A DNA stretch of 64,000 nt from Nematostella vectensis. Taxonomy: Eukaryota; Cnidaria; Anthozoa; Actiniaria; Edwardsiidae. The position numbers and the translations under genes are program-made. The DNA is taken from contig NC_064046.1 of assembly GCF_932526225.1 (NCBI RefSeq), positions 310,001 through 374,000 of the forward strand, in the 5' to 3' direction. This document shows positions 1 to 11,006 of this stretch, piece by piece. Positions within the stretch are counted from its first letter, which is position 1; every line of letters starts with the position of its first letter. The notes under the pieces are model-generated. The model worked only from the letters and a program-made list of their open reading frames with translations. It did not search any database and was not told the origin of the DNA.

Positions 1-494
1 AAAAATGTCAGTATTTGCATTCAACACATGCCATAGACAATAAAGACAATAAATAATAGACATACAGTAAAATATAGACAATTCTAACACATGCCATATT
101 ATGTAAAGGACACCCAAACCCCCTATAGGTATGGTCTCAGAGTTCCCCCCTCCCTCAACTTGAAGCTAGTCCTCATTAGAAATCTGACTTATCTGATAAG
201 AGGAGTTCTGCTACAGTATTTGCTATTCTAAATAGATATTGTCTGTGGCCTACTGTCTGTGTTTCAGTCATCTCATGCCTCATCATCGCTGCAGTCAAGT
301 TTTATTTTTAACATAAGTATTAGAAATGAGGGCTATCTGCTAGAAAAAGATATTAATATTTACCTATTTATCTATTCCTAAATGTATTGTTAAAATGCTA
401 GCCTTGTAAAATAAAGGACATTGTATTGTATAGTAAAACCTCTCCCTCCAACTGTACTACCTGGCTTTGGTGAGGGTTTGTAAAGATAGCCTAC

Positions 495-3400
495 CATCAG
501 AGTAACAAACATTGGCAAGTATTTCTAGAGATAACTGTTGTGCATTCAGCAACATCAGAACATCATCCGCCTAAAGGGCAAAACAATGAGTAAGAGGGTG
601 AAATCAGCTTGAGGGGGGAGGGGGGAGGGGGGAGGGGGGAGGGGGGAAGGGGGAGGGGGGAGGGGGGAGGGGGGCAATTGCAAACACATTAAGCTTGTTT
701 AAGTTGTCATTCCCGCAAGACTTTGTCGAGTGCACAGTCACAGAATATGGCACCATAGGCCAGCATTCCCAGCCGTTCTTTTACCTTCCCAAATACAAGA
801 TAATGAAATGAAATTAGAGGTAAGACCACCAGCTTAGCAAAGCCCGAGCCAGGTTTAAACATCCCAAGCATTTCTCAAAAACACCAAGCAACCAATTGAA
901 GAATTGAAGCCAAGCATTACTCAATTGCTCCAATTATTAGTTACTACACTGTTCACAATCATCAGCATTATTCACCTTTTTCACCTCAGGGAGCATCTTT
1001 GCCAAGATGTCAAAACAGTTGACATCCAGCACCTGCGACAACACCTTCACAACGGCCTGCACCAGCTCACTGAATCCACAGACGGGAATGGAGTGGCGCA
1101 CATTATACAGGATGCCTGCACTCAGCACCTTTACCAACATCATGCTGCTTGACGGCACCTCGGCCATCAGGGACTTCTCAATGCACTTCATCAGTTCACT
1201 GTTGCCGCAAAGGGCTTGGGCTGCCATGGTATTGTCTTCTGTCACGGTGTGCAGACATTGGGCTAAATGACAGTAGACAACATAGTCATGAGACACTGTA
1301 TCAGGTTGTACTAGCTTGCTTGTGGTGACCTGTTTGGGGCATGTCATTGGCAAAGCATGTGTTGGGTCTAGTGATGGGCCCTGGCCAAACAGAACAATCA
1401 TATCCCCAGCCATTGGGCCCTTTTTTTTGTTTTACAGACATGTAACATGTAGGAGTCTACAATAGTTGTGCATTAAACACGAAGGCGTAGTATAAAAGGG
1501 TGCTTCCATTGGAAGCATTTGTCAATCAACCGCCGTGGAGTGAGGATCAAATTCAAGATGGCAGCCCGAGTCAAGTACAAAACACAGAGGGGAGAGGTTT
1601 CAAAGCGCTTCCTGATGTATAAAAATGCCAATTCTACCTTCTAGTCCGATAGAATGTGTAAAACAGGAAACTCAGTAGAAGTAAAGCTACGAAACCAACA
1701 TGATTTATGCAAAAAAGGAGCAAACGCATGATCGGAAAACAACGATTTCAAACCTCAACAAAAGGTGTTTTTTTATGCCTAAAATTTACTTTTCATAGCT
1801 TTAAAATTCAGAAAACAGGATTTAAATTAGTCATCAGAAGCTACTAGGTACTTAAAGTGGCTGGGAAACTCTGTTTTGCTAGAAAATGCATCTCGACTTT
1901 GTCCACATTACTGCCGACAGAAGTAATGCAGGCCTTCTATAGAAAAAAAAGATGTTGTTTGTAGATCAAATCTTGCTTTTCTCTTGTTTGTTTAAATTTT
2001 TACATCGCCTTGAGCTCGGACAAGATTGTTTTGTGGTGTGTGAAGTTTTAATTCTATTTACAAGCTACTATAAGTTGGAATTTAAGTATAAATATGTAAT
2101 AAATGGAAGTGTTTTTTATCGTTGGGATCAGTCCATTATTTGTATTCTAGTAATGTTAACTAAAAAATTTATTAAATCTTTGTCTGAATTAATTGGGGGC
2201 CAAACTTGCATGTTGAATCTATTATATAATTTATAATCAATTATATGATTTCATCCTAGCTATACCCAAGAAGCAAGTCATGGTGACATCTGAATAATCA
2301 ACAAGGGGGGGGACGTTGGGGGGTGCTCAATACCGCAATACCACACAAAATTTCCGAAAATACCGCATTACCGCACAAAAAATCAAGAATATCGCATACA
2401 GAAAATAGTCGTTCGTAAAACAAGCGTTATGGTACGAACTGTACCGATTACTAAGCTCTAAAAGAATATGGGCGGAAATGACGAACGTGTCCGGCCGTAT
2501 GTCTGTGGTTTTTATTACATATTACACACATCTTTATGCAGTTTCTATAAAGAATCTCTAAATAATCTAAATAAACAATCCTGCGCACCGTAGAACGACA
2601 AAAATCACGCAATACCGCTGTTTGAAAATACCGCGTAAAAATAACGCCGATACCGCAATACTGCAAACACCAACGTCCCCCCAACAAGATATATTCCTCA
2701 AGAAAAAGCAGATACATAGACATATACAGTATTACATTTTCCATGATATTTTTAATCATAAACATTCCTTTGTAAAGGAAACATGTTTTGTTGCTATAAG
2801 ATTAATTGATATGTTAGTGAAGTATATAAAGCAACCAGTCATATTTTATAAACTGCATTATAGATTATACTTTTGAATACCAAAATGCTTTCTTTTTTAT
2901 ACATTGAGTTCAAGACTTCTCATTCTTACAGTAAAAGCAAGTGTAGATACAGGGAGGATATCCATTGAATGAAAACAGTAAAAGTCATGTCTCTATTTTG
3001 TATAAGTAACTTATAAAGTATAAAACATATGTTTGGGTAAACCCTTTATAAAACCAAGGATCCAGACCGGTTTTGGACAAATAGATACAAAAGCTAATTC
3101 AATTGTTATTATTTCTATTTCTATTATTTCAATTTGTTATTATTTGTAGTCATCATAGATTGCATGATAAAAACAAAATACTATAGGTGCATTCTGATCC
3201 AAAATGCCAAAATATCAGGCATTTCTTTAGTAGCCTTTCAGTGGTTTGGTGTACATATATGTGTAAGTATACAAGCTGATATATTGTACAAAGGGTTATC
3301 TGCTGTTTCTGTGAGCCAGTTATGCACTATCGAAAAAAAAATTGAAACAAATGTTTTCTTTATATTGTATACTACTCCCTTGTTTTGTACAGACAAATAG

Positions 3401-6400
3401 TAAGTGTTGCATTTTATTGGCATGGTACTAAGCCCTACTTTTAACCCTACATCTGATAAATTAGCAAGAGGGCACAATGGTCTAATGACCAAGTGCTCTA
3501 CAACAAATCAAGTTGACTGCACTATACTCCCTATATAAACAGGTGTACCTAGTACTCTGTTTAGTATACTTATAAATGACAGACATGGTGAGGGTAAGTT
3601 AACAAATTTCCTTAGCCTTTCCTTATGTTCTGGATCAAGAAGTCTGGTACTAACAGCAGGATAGCACAGAAAGGACCCAAGGTAAAGACCACCCTAGATA
3701 ATGTAATATCAGAGTTTCACTTGCACACTTCCTGGATACCGCTGAATTTTTTTTTCTTATGAAACTGGGGTCATTTGCCTAAGCCTGATCATGGTAAACA
3801 TGTATTGATCAACTATTAAATTTGGTGGAAAGATAATAAAGACAGATTGACTTCCTGTCAAGGGAGAAGTCAACTGGGGGTTCAACATCCCCTGACCTGC
3901 CCACCACACCAAATTTTCTTCCAGCTCAGGTAAATGTCAAAACACTTTATGGATTTTTGGTTAATTCTTGAACAGATGTACAACAACAGATAGGCACACT
4001 TTGCATTTTTGTTTTACACCTGTTGCAGCAACAAGAAAGTAGAAATAATGGCAGGCCCATAGCCAGGGGGGGCTCGGAAGAACCACCCCACTGGACTGGA
4101 AGGTCCGCTCTAATGAAGGAAAATTGAGTACTACTGCATGCTAGGGTGAGCTACCTATAAGATGGTCCGCTAAATGGGTAAACGAACCCCCCCCCCCCCC
4201 CCCCCCCCCCGCTCAAAATCATGGCTACGGGCCTGAATGGTTTGACTAGAATAAGTTTTACTGAAGTGTCCTCTTACACTACAGCTGTAAAGTGACTTAT
4301 GAATAATAAAATATATATATGATGTATCTTGACTTTATACCTGATGTTTGCTGCTTATGTTTAGTTCTAATGTCCTGCTTTGTTGTATGCTATTTTTCAG
4401 TACAGAACTTATTAAAACACATATTATTTTTTGCAATGTCTTTTTTCTTCCTGTCTTCCTTGCCTCCCATTTTAGGGGCTTCTTTCCATAGCACAATGCT
4501 CTTCATATTTCCCCGAATGTCTGATTGAAATACAAATCATGCTACTGGCCATGAAAAGTGTGAAGAAATGAGGCAGAATCGCTCCACAAAACATGTTTTC
4601 TAAACACGCTAAGAATGGCAAAATTTAGCTCTGTTTGTAACCCATTGCACGCATAATCCCTTAGGATAGACTGCTAAGCAATGACTGTGGTCATTGCGGG
4701 CCCAAGCTCACCAAATCCTTTGCTAGGAGAGTCTCTAGGGAAGGTATACATACCAAAAATGGCGTCGAAGGGAAAGGCCGATATTTGAAATCACGCCGTA
4801 AATGTATGAATTCTAAGAAAAATATGCATTTTTCGCTGCCAAGAAAGGCTTGAAGTACAAATCAAAGATATATTTTCTTTCATTTGGGAAATTATTTATT
4901 CATTGGATATCAAATTATTAGATTTGGGGGCATTCTTTATTGACTGGGCTCGTAACAGTAATGGCCGCCATGTTGGACTTTCTCATCATTTGAAAAATGG
5001 GGGCAGGGCTTAGGCCCTTTTATACCGCGCCTTCGTGTTTAATATGAAGAAATTGAATAACATAGGCTTTCTAGGAAGGCGATGTTTTTTTATAAAAATC
5101 CACTCAGCAAAATTTGTTGATAAGACCCACCTGCTGGTATGGCGAGGGAGACTGGATAGATATCTGTGTTCAGACACAGCACCAGGTTCGGAAGCAGGCC
5201 TTGGGCATTGAAGATCTCTACAGCTGTCGCACTACTCTCACTAATAAAGGGGGAGAAACAGATAGACATACTGCTCTCACTAATAAAGGGGGAGAAACAG
5301 ATAGATTACTGCTTCAAAGGGGGCAAACAAATAGACAATCATACTGTTTTTACTAGCAAGACAGGTACATAACTATTTGTGTGGATGGCACAATAGAGCT
5401 AGGCCTAAATCAAGTTCCCCCATGTGTGTATTGTTGGTAAAGTCACTGAGGGGGAGACTTTATTGGGTCTCCAGTGGTCCCTTCGATTCAAAGGAATGTT
5501 AGGTAATTATTTACCATGCATGTTTCCTCATAACATACCAGACATTCCATAGCAAGCTGATGGCTTGTATAACTAGAGTAACTGTCTGTTGCTGCAATTT
5601 AGAGTTCTCTGGTCGCTCCATGACTGCCGTCAACGACTCCAGGGACTACAAGAAAAATATTTCATTCATATAATCAATACAATGTCACAGGAAAACATTT
5701 TAGGGGATACAGTATGCTACAAAAAGAGTCTGTTTAGCAACAAGGAGGCATGCTAAAACCTTTAATTCTCCATTAATTGACTGAATCTTAGTGCCATGTG
5801 GCCTCAAAAGTAAATCTATTGAGCTTAAAACCAAATTTAAACACCTGTTTGATGAATGAGGTCAAAGGAGTCATAAGGTCTTGTTCCACCATCTTGACAC
5901 ACACATCAGTCCCCCCACTGACGCTCAGATTCCTTTACAGGGACAAAAGAAAGCTTCTTAGTAGTGGGTCAAGACCATTCATCAGGCCCCCAGGCTAGGG
6001 GGTGTGGCTGCGGCACACCCACTCACACAGCCTATTTCTCCTTTAGATGAGAATAACTCCAAAAACATCCTTGATGACTCAGGGAAAACGAGTGCAATTT
6101 GAGAATATTCTTACTGTAGCATCAAAGTGGAAATGTGGCTTCTATTGACTTTGGAATTTTAGTTGGGAGCAAATGTCTAGCCATTGGCCAGCATAGACCA
6201 TGGCAGAGAAACAGCAATTGACAATGGATAGAAAAAGTTAGCCTTTTGGAGAATTCAAAACTTCTTTTTCAGCTTCCAATAGAGCTAGCACCACACACAA
6301 CGACTGATATACTTAAAAAAAAATACAGCAAAAACATAGCTGTAGGCTGTGAACTTACTAATAACAGTTTACTTAGATAGAATGCTTAATGGCTTGTGGG

Positions 6401-9400
6401 AATCCGTCTTGAATACTAATGAAGCCCCAATCAAAGCAATAAGAGTCATTATATATTCATGATATCACCCCCCTTTCCCTCCCCTCCCCCCCTACAAACC
6501 TGAGTGCACCTGCAGCAGCTTCTTGGACTGATCTGTTGCTGTCAATCAGCAAGGGACCCAGTCTTCTCACCACATCCTGGTTGAGGAGGACCGGGACTGC
6601 ACCAGGCTCAAACACAAGGTTAGCAAGACCAGCGCAGGCACACTGCTTCTCCTCTAGAGTAGAGCTTGACAGCTGGAGGGAATATATAAACTTTAAAATG
6701 ATAAGTGCAAGAAGAGCACAAACACACTCCTCTAGGGTAGAGCTTGACAGCTGGAGGGAATATATAAACTTTAAAATGATAAGCGCAAGAAGAGCACAAA
6801 CACACTCCTCTAGGGTAGAGCTTGACAGCTGGAGGGAATATATAAACTTTAAAATGATAAGCGCAAGAAGAGCACAAACACACTCCTCTAGGGTAGAGCT
6901 TGACAGCTGGAGGGAATATATAAACTTTAAAATGATAAGCGCAAAAAGAGCACAAACACACTCCTCTAGGGTAGAGCTTGACAGCTGGAGGGAATATATA
7001 AACTTTAAAATGATAAGCGCAAGAAGAGCACAAACACACTCCTCTAGGGTAGAGCTTGACAGCTGGAGGGAATATATAAACTTTAAAATGATAAGCGCAA
7101 GAAGAGCACAAACACACTCCTCTAGGGTAGAGCTTGACAGCTGGAGGGAATATATAAACTTTAAAATGATAAGCGCAAAAAGAGCACAAACACACTCCTC
7201 TAGGGTAGAGCTTGACAGCTGGAGGGAATATATAAACTTTAAAATGATAAGCGCAAGAAGAGCACAAACACACTCCTCTAGGGTAGAGCTTGACAGCTGG
7301 AGGGAATATATAAACTTTAAAATGATAAGCGCAAAAAGAGCACAAACACACTCCTCTAGGGTAGAGCTTGACAGCTGGAGGGAATATATAAACTTTAAAA
7401 TGATAAGTGCAAGAAGAGCACAAACACACTCCTCTAGGGTAGAGCTTGACAGCTGGAGGGAATATATAAACTTTAAAATGATAAGCGCAAGAAGAGCACA
7501 AACACACTCCTCTAGGGTAGAGCTTGACAGCTGGAGGGAATATATAAACTTTAAAATGATAAGCGCAAGAAGAGCACAAACACACTCCTCTAGGGTAGAG
7601 CTTGACAGCTGGAGGGAATATATAAACTTTAAAATGATAAGCGCAAGAAGAGCACAAACACACTCCTCTAGGGTAGAGCTTGACAGCTGGAGGGAATATA
7701 TAAACTTTAAAATGATAAGCGCAAGAAGAGCACAAACACACTCCTCTAGGGTAGAGCTTGACAGCTGGAGGGAATATATAAACTTTAAAATGATAAGCGC
7801 AAGAAGAGCACAAACACACTCCTCTAGGGTAGAGCTTGACAGCTGGAGGGAATATATAAACTTTAAAATGATAAGCGCAAGAAGAGCACAAACACACTCC
7901 TCTAGGGTAGAGCTTGACAGCTGGAGGGAATATATAAACTTTAAAATGATAAGCGCAAAAAGAGCACAAACACACTCCTCTAGGGTAGAGCTTGACAGCT
8001 GGAGGGAATATATAAACTTGAAAATGATAAGCGCAAGAAGAGCACAAACACACTCCTCTAGGGTAGAGCTTGACAGCTGGAGGGAATATATAAACTTTAA
8101 CATGATAAGCGCAAAAAGAGCACAAACACACTCCTCTAGGGTAGAGCTTGACAGCTGGAGGGAATATATAAACTTTAAAATGATAAGCGCAAAAAGAGCA
8201 CAAACACACTCCTCTAGGGTAGAGCTTGACAGCTGGAGGGAATATATAAACTTTAAAATGATAAGCGCAAGAAGAGCACAAACACACTCCTCTAGGGTAG
8301 AGCTTGACAGCTGGAGGGAATATATAAACTTTAAAATGATAAGCACAAGAAGAGCACAAACACACTCCTCTAGGGTAGAGCTTGACAGCTGGAGGGAATA
8401 TATAAACTTTAAAATGATAAGCGCAAGAAGAGCACAAACACACTCCTCTAGGGTAGAGCTTGACAGCTGGAGGGAATATATAAACTTTAAAATGATAAGC
8501 ACAAGAAGAGCACAAACACACTCCTCTAGGGTAGAGCTTGACAGCTTGAGGAAATATATAATCACTAGAATTATAACAATCATCAAAATAATAAGCGCAA
8601 GGAAAACACAAGAACACCCATTTAAGGTTCAGCTAGACATCCCAGGGAAAATCACAGTAAACAGGAGCTTTCTAATAGATTGGCTACTTCCTAAGGCAAT
8701 TACAAAATAAAGATGGATTGTGATAGACGGAAATCTACAGTCCAATCACAACCACAGATTCAGTTCGATAAAAGTGCCATAAGGCCGGTGATGTGTGCAG
8801 TGTGAAAATTTATGATGATGATGATTATGATGATGTTGATGTTGATGGTGCTGATGATGATGATAAGAAGTAGGAGAAGATGATAATAATGACGATGTAG
8901 ATGTTGATGGTAATGATGATGATGGTGAGAAGGAGGAAAAGGAAAATTATGTTTATGACGATGTTGATGGTGATGATGATGATGGTGAGAAGGAGGAGAA
9001 GGATGAAGAAGAATGCAGAACTGACAAACAGGTCATAAAGGTCGAGTTTTGGTTATGCACTAGCCATTTGAAACCTACCACCCCCATGGTTCCTGGGAAG
9101 GGTGGGGATTTGACTTTGACCCTGTACAAAACAGGATGCTGAATATAGGCAACTACCTGACATTTAAGACAATGAATCATCTGAAATAAGCCTTTCTTTC
9201 AAAGCCAGTAAACCCCAGTGAGTACATTTGTGCCAATAAGCACAAGTGAAGATGAAACAATCGACTTGATTCATTTGCCTGCATTTGCAGTGAATACGGC
9301 TCATGGATAATACGAGGTTTGAACTTAGCCTAACAAACCTAATACGAGGTTTGAACTTAGCCTAACAAACCTAATACGAGGTTTGAACTTAGCCTAACAA

Positions 9401-9636
9401 ACCTAATACGAGGTTTGATCTTAGTCTAACAAACCTAATACGAGGTTTGAACTTAGCCTAACAAACCTAATACGAGGTTTGAACTTAGCCTAACAAACCT
9501 TCTGCAGCAAAGGAAGTGTTTTTCCTCCCAAGTTCCCATTGCTTTGATCTTGTTCTTCGAGGGCATCTCTAACGCTTGGTAAACCGGTAGGCTTGTCTCT
9601 CAGTTTACCGCGCTTTTTCCCCTTTGTTTTCCCCAT
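495..9636 (-). CDS. HEATR3: HEATR3/Syo1-like ribosomal-protein import adaptor, 5' part (3' end off the left edge)
   Basis: HEATR3 (yeast Syo1) is a HEAT/ARM-repeat chaperone that escorts ribosomal proteins uL18 and uL5 into the nucleus for 5S RNP assembly (family knowledge). Exons read on the minus strand: 9499-9636, 6500-6672, 5845-5932, 5539-5645, 5131-5240, 985 (or 976)-1262 and 495-570. All borders are GT-AG and phases agree, giving about 323 residues. The start is MGKTKGKK, basic like vertebrate HEATR3; an in-frame upstream ATG at 9702 is less likely. Recognisable family blocks are CACAGLANLV and VRRLGPLL in exon 2, GALRNLS across exons 2/3, LLWNVCESS across exons 4/5, CLHTVTEDN in exon 6 and LLNAQQLSLEIL in exon 7. 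The acidic linker expected between the last two exons is short or an exon was missed. Three of its exon borders lie in tandem repeats (see findings). Identity is from remembered family pattern, not alignment. Confidence 0.85.
612..675 (+). repeat. (GGGGGGA)n tract
   Basis: About nine GGGGGGA units lie in the HEATR3 intron between exons 7 and 6. On the transcribed minus-strand RNA this is C/U-rich, about 40 bp upstream of the exon 7 acceptor, so it may act as an extended polypyrimidine tract. Confidence 0.8.
2306..2682. mobile_element. 377-bp MITE with GGGGGG-ACGTTGG termini
   Basis: Both ends carry GGGGGGACGTTGG in inverted orientation, followed on each side by imperfect ACCGCAATACC-type repeats. 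A 6-bp AACAAG flanks both sides (2300-2305 and 2683-2688) as a likely target-site duplication. The interior contains many ACCGCA motifs and no coding capacity. Confidence 0.6.
4052..4235. mobile_element. MITE, CAGGCCC(A/G)TAGCCAGG family, copy 1
   Basis: Starts CAGGCCCATAGCCAGG and ends with the inverse GGCTACGGGCCTG. The interior matches the copy at 28043-28221, including a shared block beginning CGGAAGAACCACCCCACT. A poly-C run of about 24 interrupts it near 4188-4211. Confidence 0.65.
5231..5306 (-). repeat. Two-copy duplication spanning the HEATR3 exon 5 acceptor
   Basis: The segment CTCTCACTAATAAAGGGGGA with its flanks occurs twice about 38 bp apart. On the minus strand each copy carries the TTAG/TGAGAG acceptor. 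The exon-proximal copy is the real border at 5240. Confidence 0.7.
6649..8560 (-). repeat. 78-bp minisatellite, 24 full copies plus a partial, spanning the HEATR3 exon 2 acceptor
   Basis: Unit starts fall every 78 bp from 6649 to 8521. Each unit carries, on the minus strand, a pyrimidine-containing TTCCCTCCAG acceptor and the first 24 exon bases (CTGTCAAGC...). The period is a multiple of three, so several frames stay open for 700 codons; these are not genes. Units differ by only a few bases, so expansion is recent. Confidence 0.95.
8805..9020 (+). repeat. GAT/GATGTT-rich microsatellite
   Basis: Imperfect (GAT)n with GTT, GGT and GAA interruptions in HEATR3 intron 1. Confidence 0.85.
9309..9500 (-). 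repeat. 32-bp minisatellite, exactly six copies, ending on the HEATR3 exon 1 donor
   Basis: Units begin at 9309, 9341, 9373, 9405, 9437 and 9469. On the minus strand every unit contains AG/GTTTGTTAGG, identical to the last two bases of exon 1 plus its donor, so six donor copies exist in series. Confidence 0.92.
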
Positions 9637-11006
9637 TTTGGAAAGAAAAAAAAAGAAAATACTAGAATTACAGAATTTCGTCCGCCATGTTGAAAGATGC
9701 ACTGAGAGAGGAGCACGTGGGTCGATTAGGTAACACCGCTGAAGATTAACACAGGGTACCCATAGTTATCAAAATTGCATAGAATTCTGAACTTAAATTC
9801 TGCCTATCCGATGAAAATAACTGTATGCTCCCCAAACCATAGCCTACAATAATTTTCTAGCTAGCGACTAGTTGTCTATGTCGTCAATCTCTTCATTTGC
9901 TGTATTTAGGTTCAACTACTGTATCCCCTTACGAAAAAAAATCCCGATTTACCTGAAAAGTTATGCACACATAAATTCCCATTTAGTATCTAGCCGAGAT
10001 ATAAGCGGTAACGATGACAGAATGACAGCTTGCCGCTAAAATTGACCAATCGCGCACCGTTCACGTGAACATCACATTGACCTTAGACCACAGCCCTAAG
10101 TATATTGTTTACAAACAAACGTTTGAACACGGCTGTATTACAGTTGACACAGAAGCAGTCGATACGAAAACTGTATCACAGGCCGTTCACTGTCAAGACG
10201 TACTACCAACTAAAAGCCAAAGTACAGAAGAGATTTGTATTCGGAAGGACAAAGCATATTTCCCCGTGGAACTTCGATATATTTTCCCACTGCTATGACC
10301 GACAAAAACAATGGTAAGAGGCAGCCATCCGTAATATTTTACATTTCGTACATTGTTACATTGCTTTATTTTGCAGGGTATCTAACAAGTATTTAGTATA
10401 CTGGAGTACAAACTTTCATTTTACCTAGTGGGGTAAAATTAGTAATGTCTTGAATGCGAGCGCAATTTATAATCATCTCTCCCTTCGCCGACAGCTAGCT
10501 TACAGTCGCGCTAGAAAAATAAGTACTTTTAGTACACCAATAATATATTTTCCCTTCTTGATATTTAATTTATTTCAAGTGCACCGTTTCACTGTCGCCT
10601 TTACTAGGCGCAGAATATAGTTTATTTATGCGGTTTTCGGGTTCACTATCTAGTAGGATTTGACAAATCGTCAAACACAGTAGTCACGTAAGTATGTCAT
10701 GCAATTTGCATTGAAACCTGGCAGGCTGGGGGGGGAGGGGGTGTTTACTGCTGTTAAGAAATCTTTGCCTTATATGATTAATGCAAAAAACGCATATGTT
10801 TATGTTTTCATAATTTGGTGGTTCAACAAATAGCTCAACAACAGATGTTTCTAAATTTTCTATTCATTCACACATTCATATTTATTTATCCTCGAGTCTA
10901 TTGGCTAAACAGGATGTAAAAGAAATATATCATAAAAATACAACATAATAAATGATAATAAAGCAGCCTCTATAAAAACTACTCCATAAACCTTTCTGGA
11001 CATCTA
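9637..11006. other. Intergenic: HEATR3 upstream region
   Basis: No supported gene. A possible orphan first exon (ATG at 10297, then a good donor AATG/GTAAGAG at about 10315) is visible on the plus strand, but no downstream exon fits. It is in phase 1 and cannot join GPT exon 2. Confidence 0.4.

Larger units (their letters stand above)
1473..5042. mobile_element. Candidate 3.6-kb TTAA-flanked TIR element in HEATR3 intron 5
   Basis: Left end TTAAACACGAAGGCG followed by GTATAAAAGGG, and the inverse at the right end, give about 27-28 bp terminal inverted repeats with two mismatches, each bordered by TTAA. This fits a piggyBac-type TTAA target duplication. No transposase was found; the interior is AT-rich with short non-coding frames and two nested MITEs (2306-2682 and 4052-4235). 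It fills nearly all of the intron between 1262 and 5131. The two TIRs might be two separate related short elements. Confidence 0.5.

Noticed and set aside
240-300. A possible further HEATR3 exon (CGATGATGAGG... on minus)
   Set aside because: It has an AG and some D/E codons, but the phase required from exon 7 leads to a stop and no convincing donor was found.
937-1413. The full 158-codon minus frame as one exon
   Set aside because: Only the part below 1262 matches HEATR3; a good acceptor lies at 1262/1263 and the upstream residues are intronic.
6457-8710. Frames of 709, 724 and 665 codons on both strands
   Set aside because: They are the 78-bp minisatellite read through; 78 is divisible by three and the unit lacks stops. 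Only 6500-6672 is exon (HEATR3).
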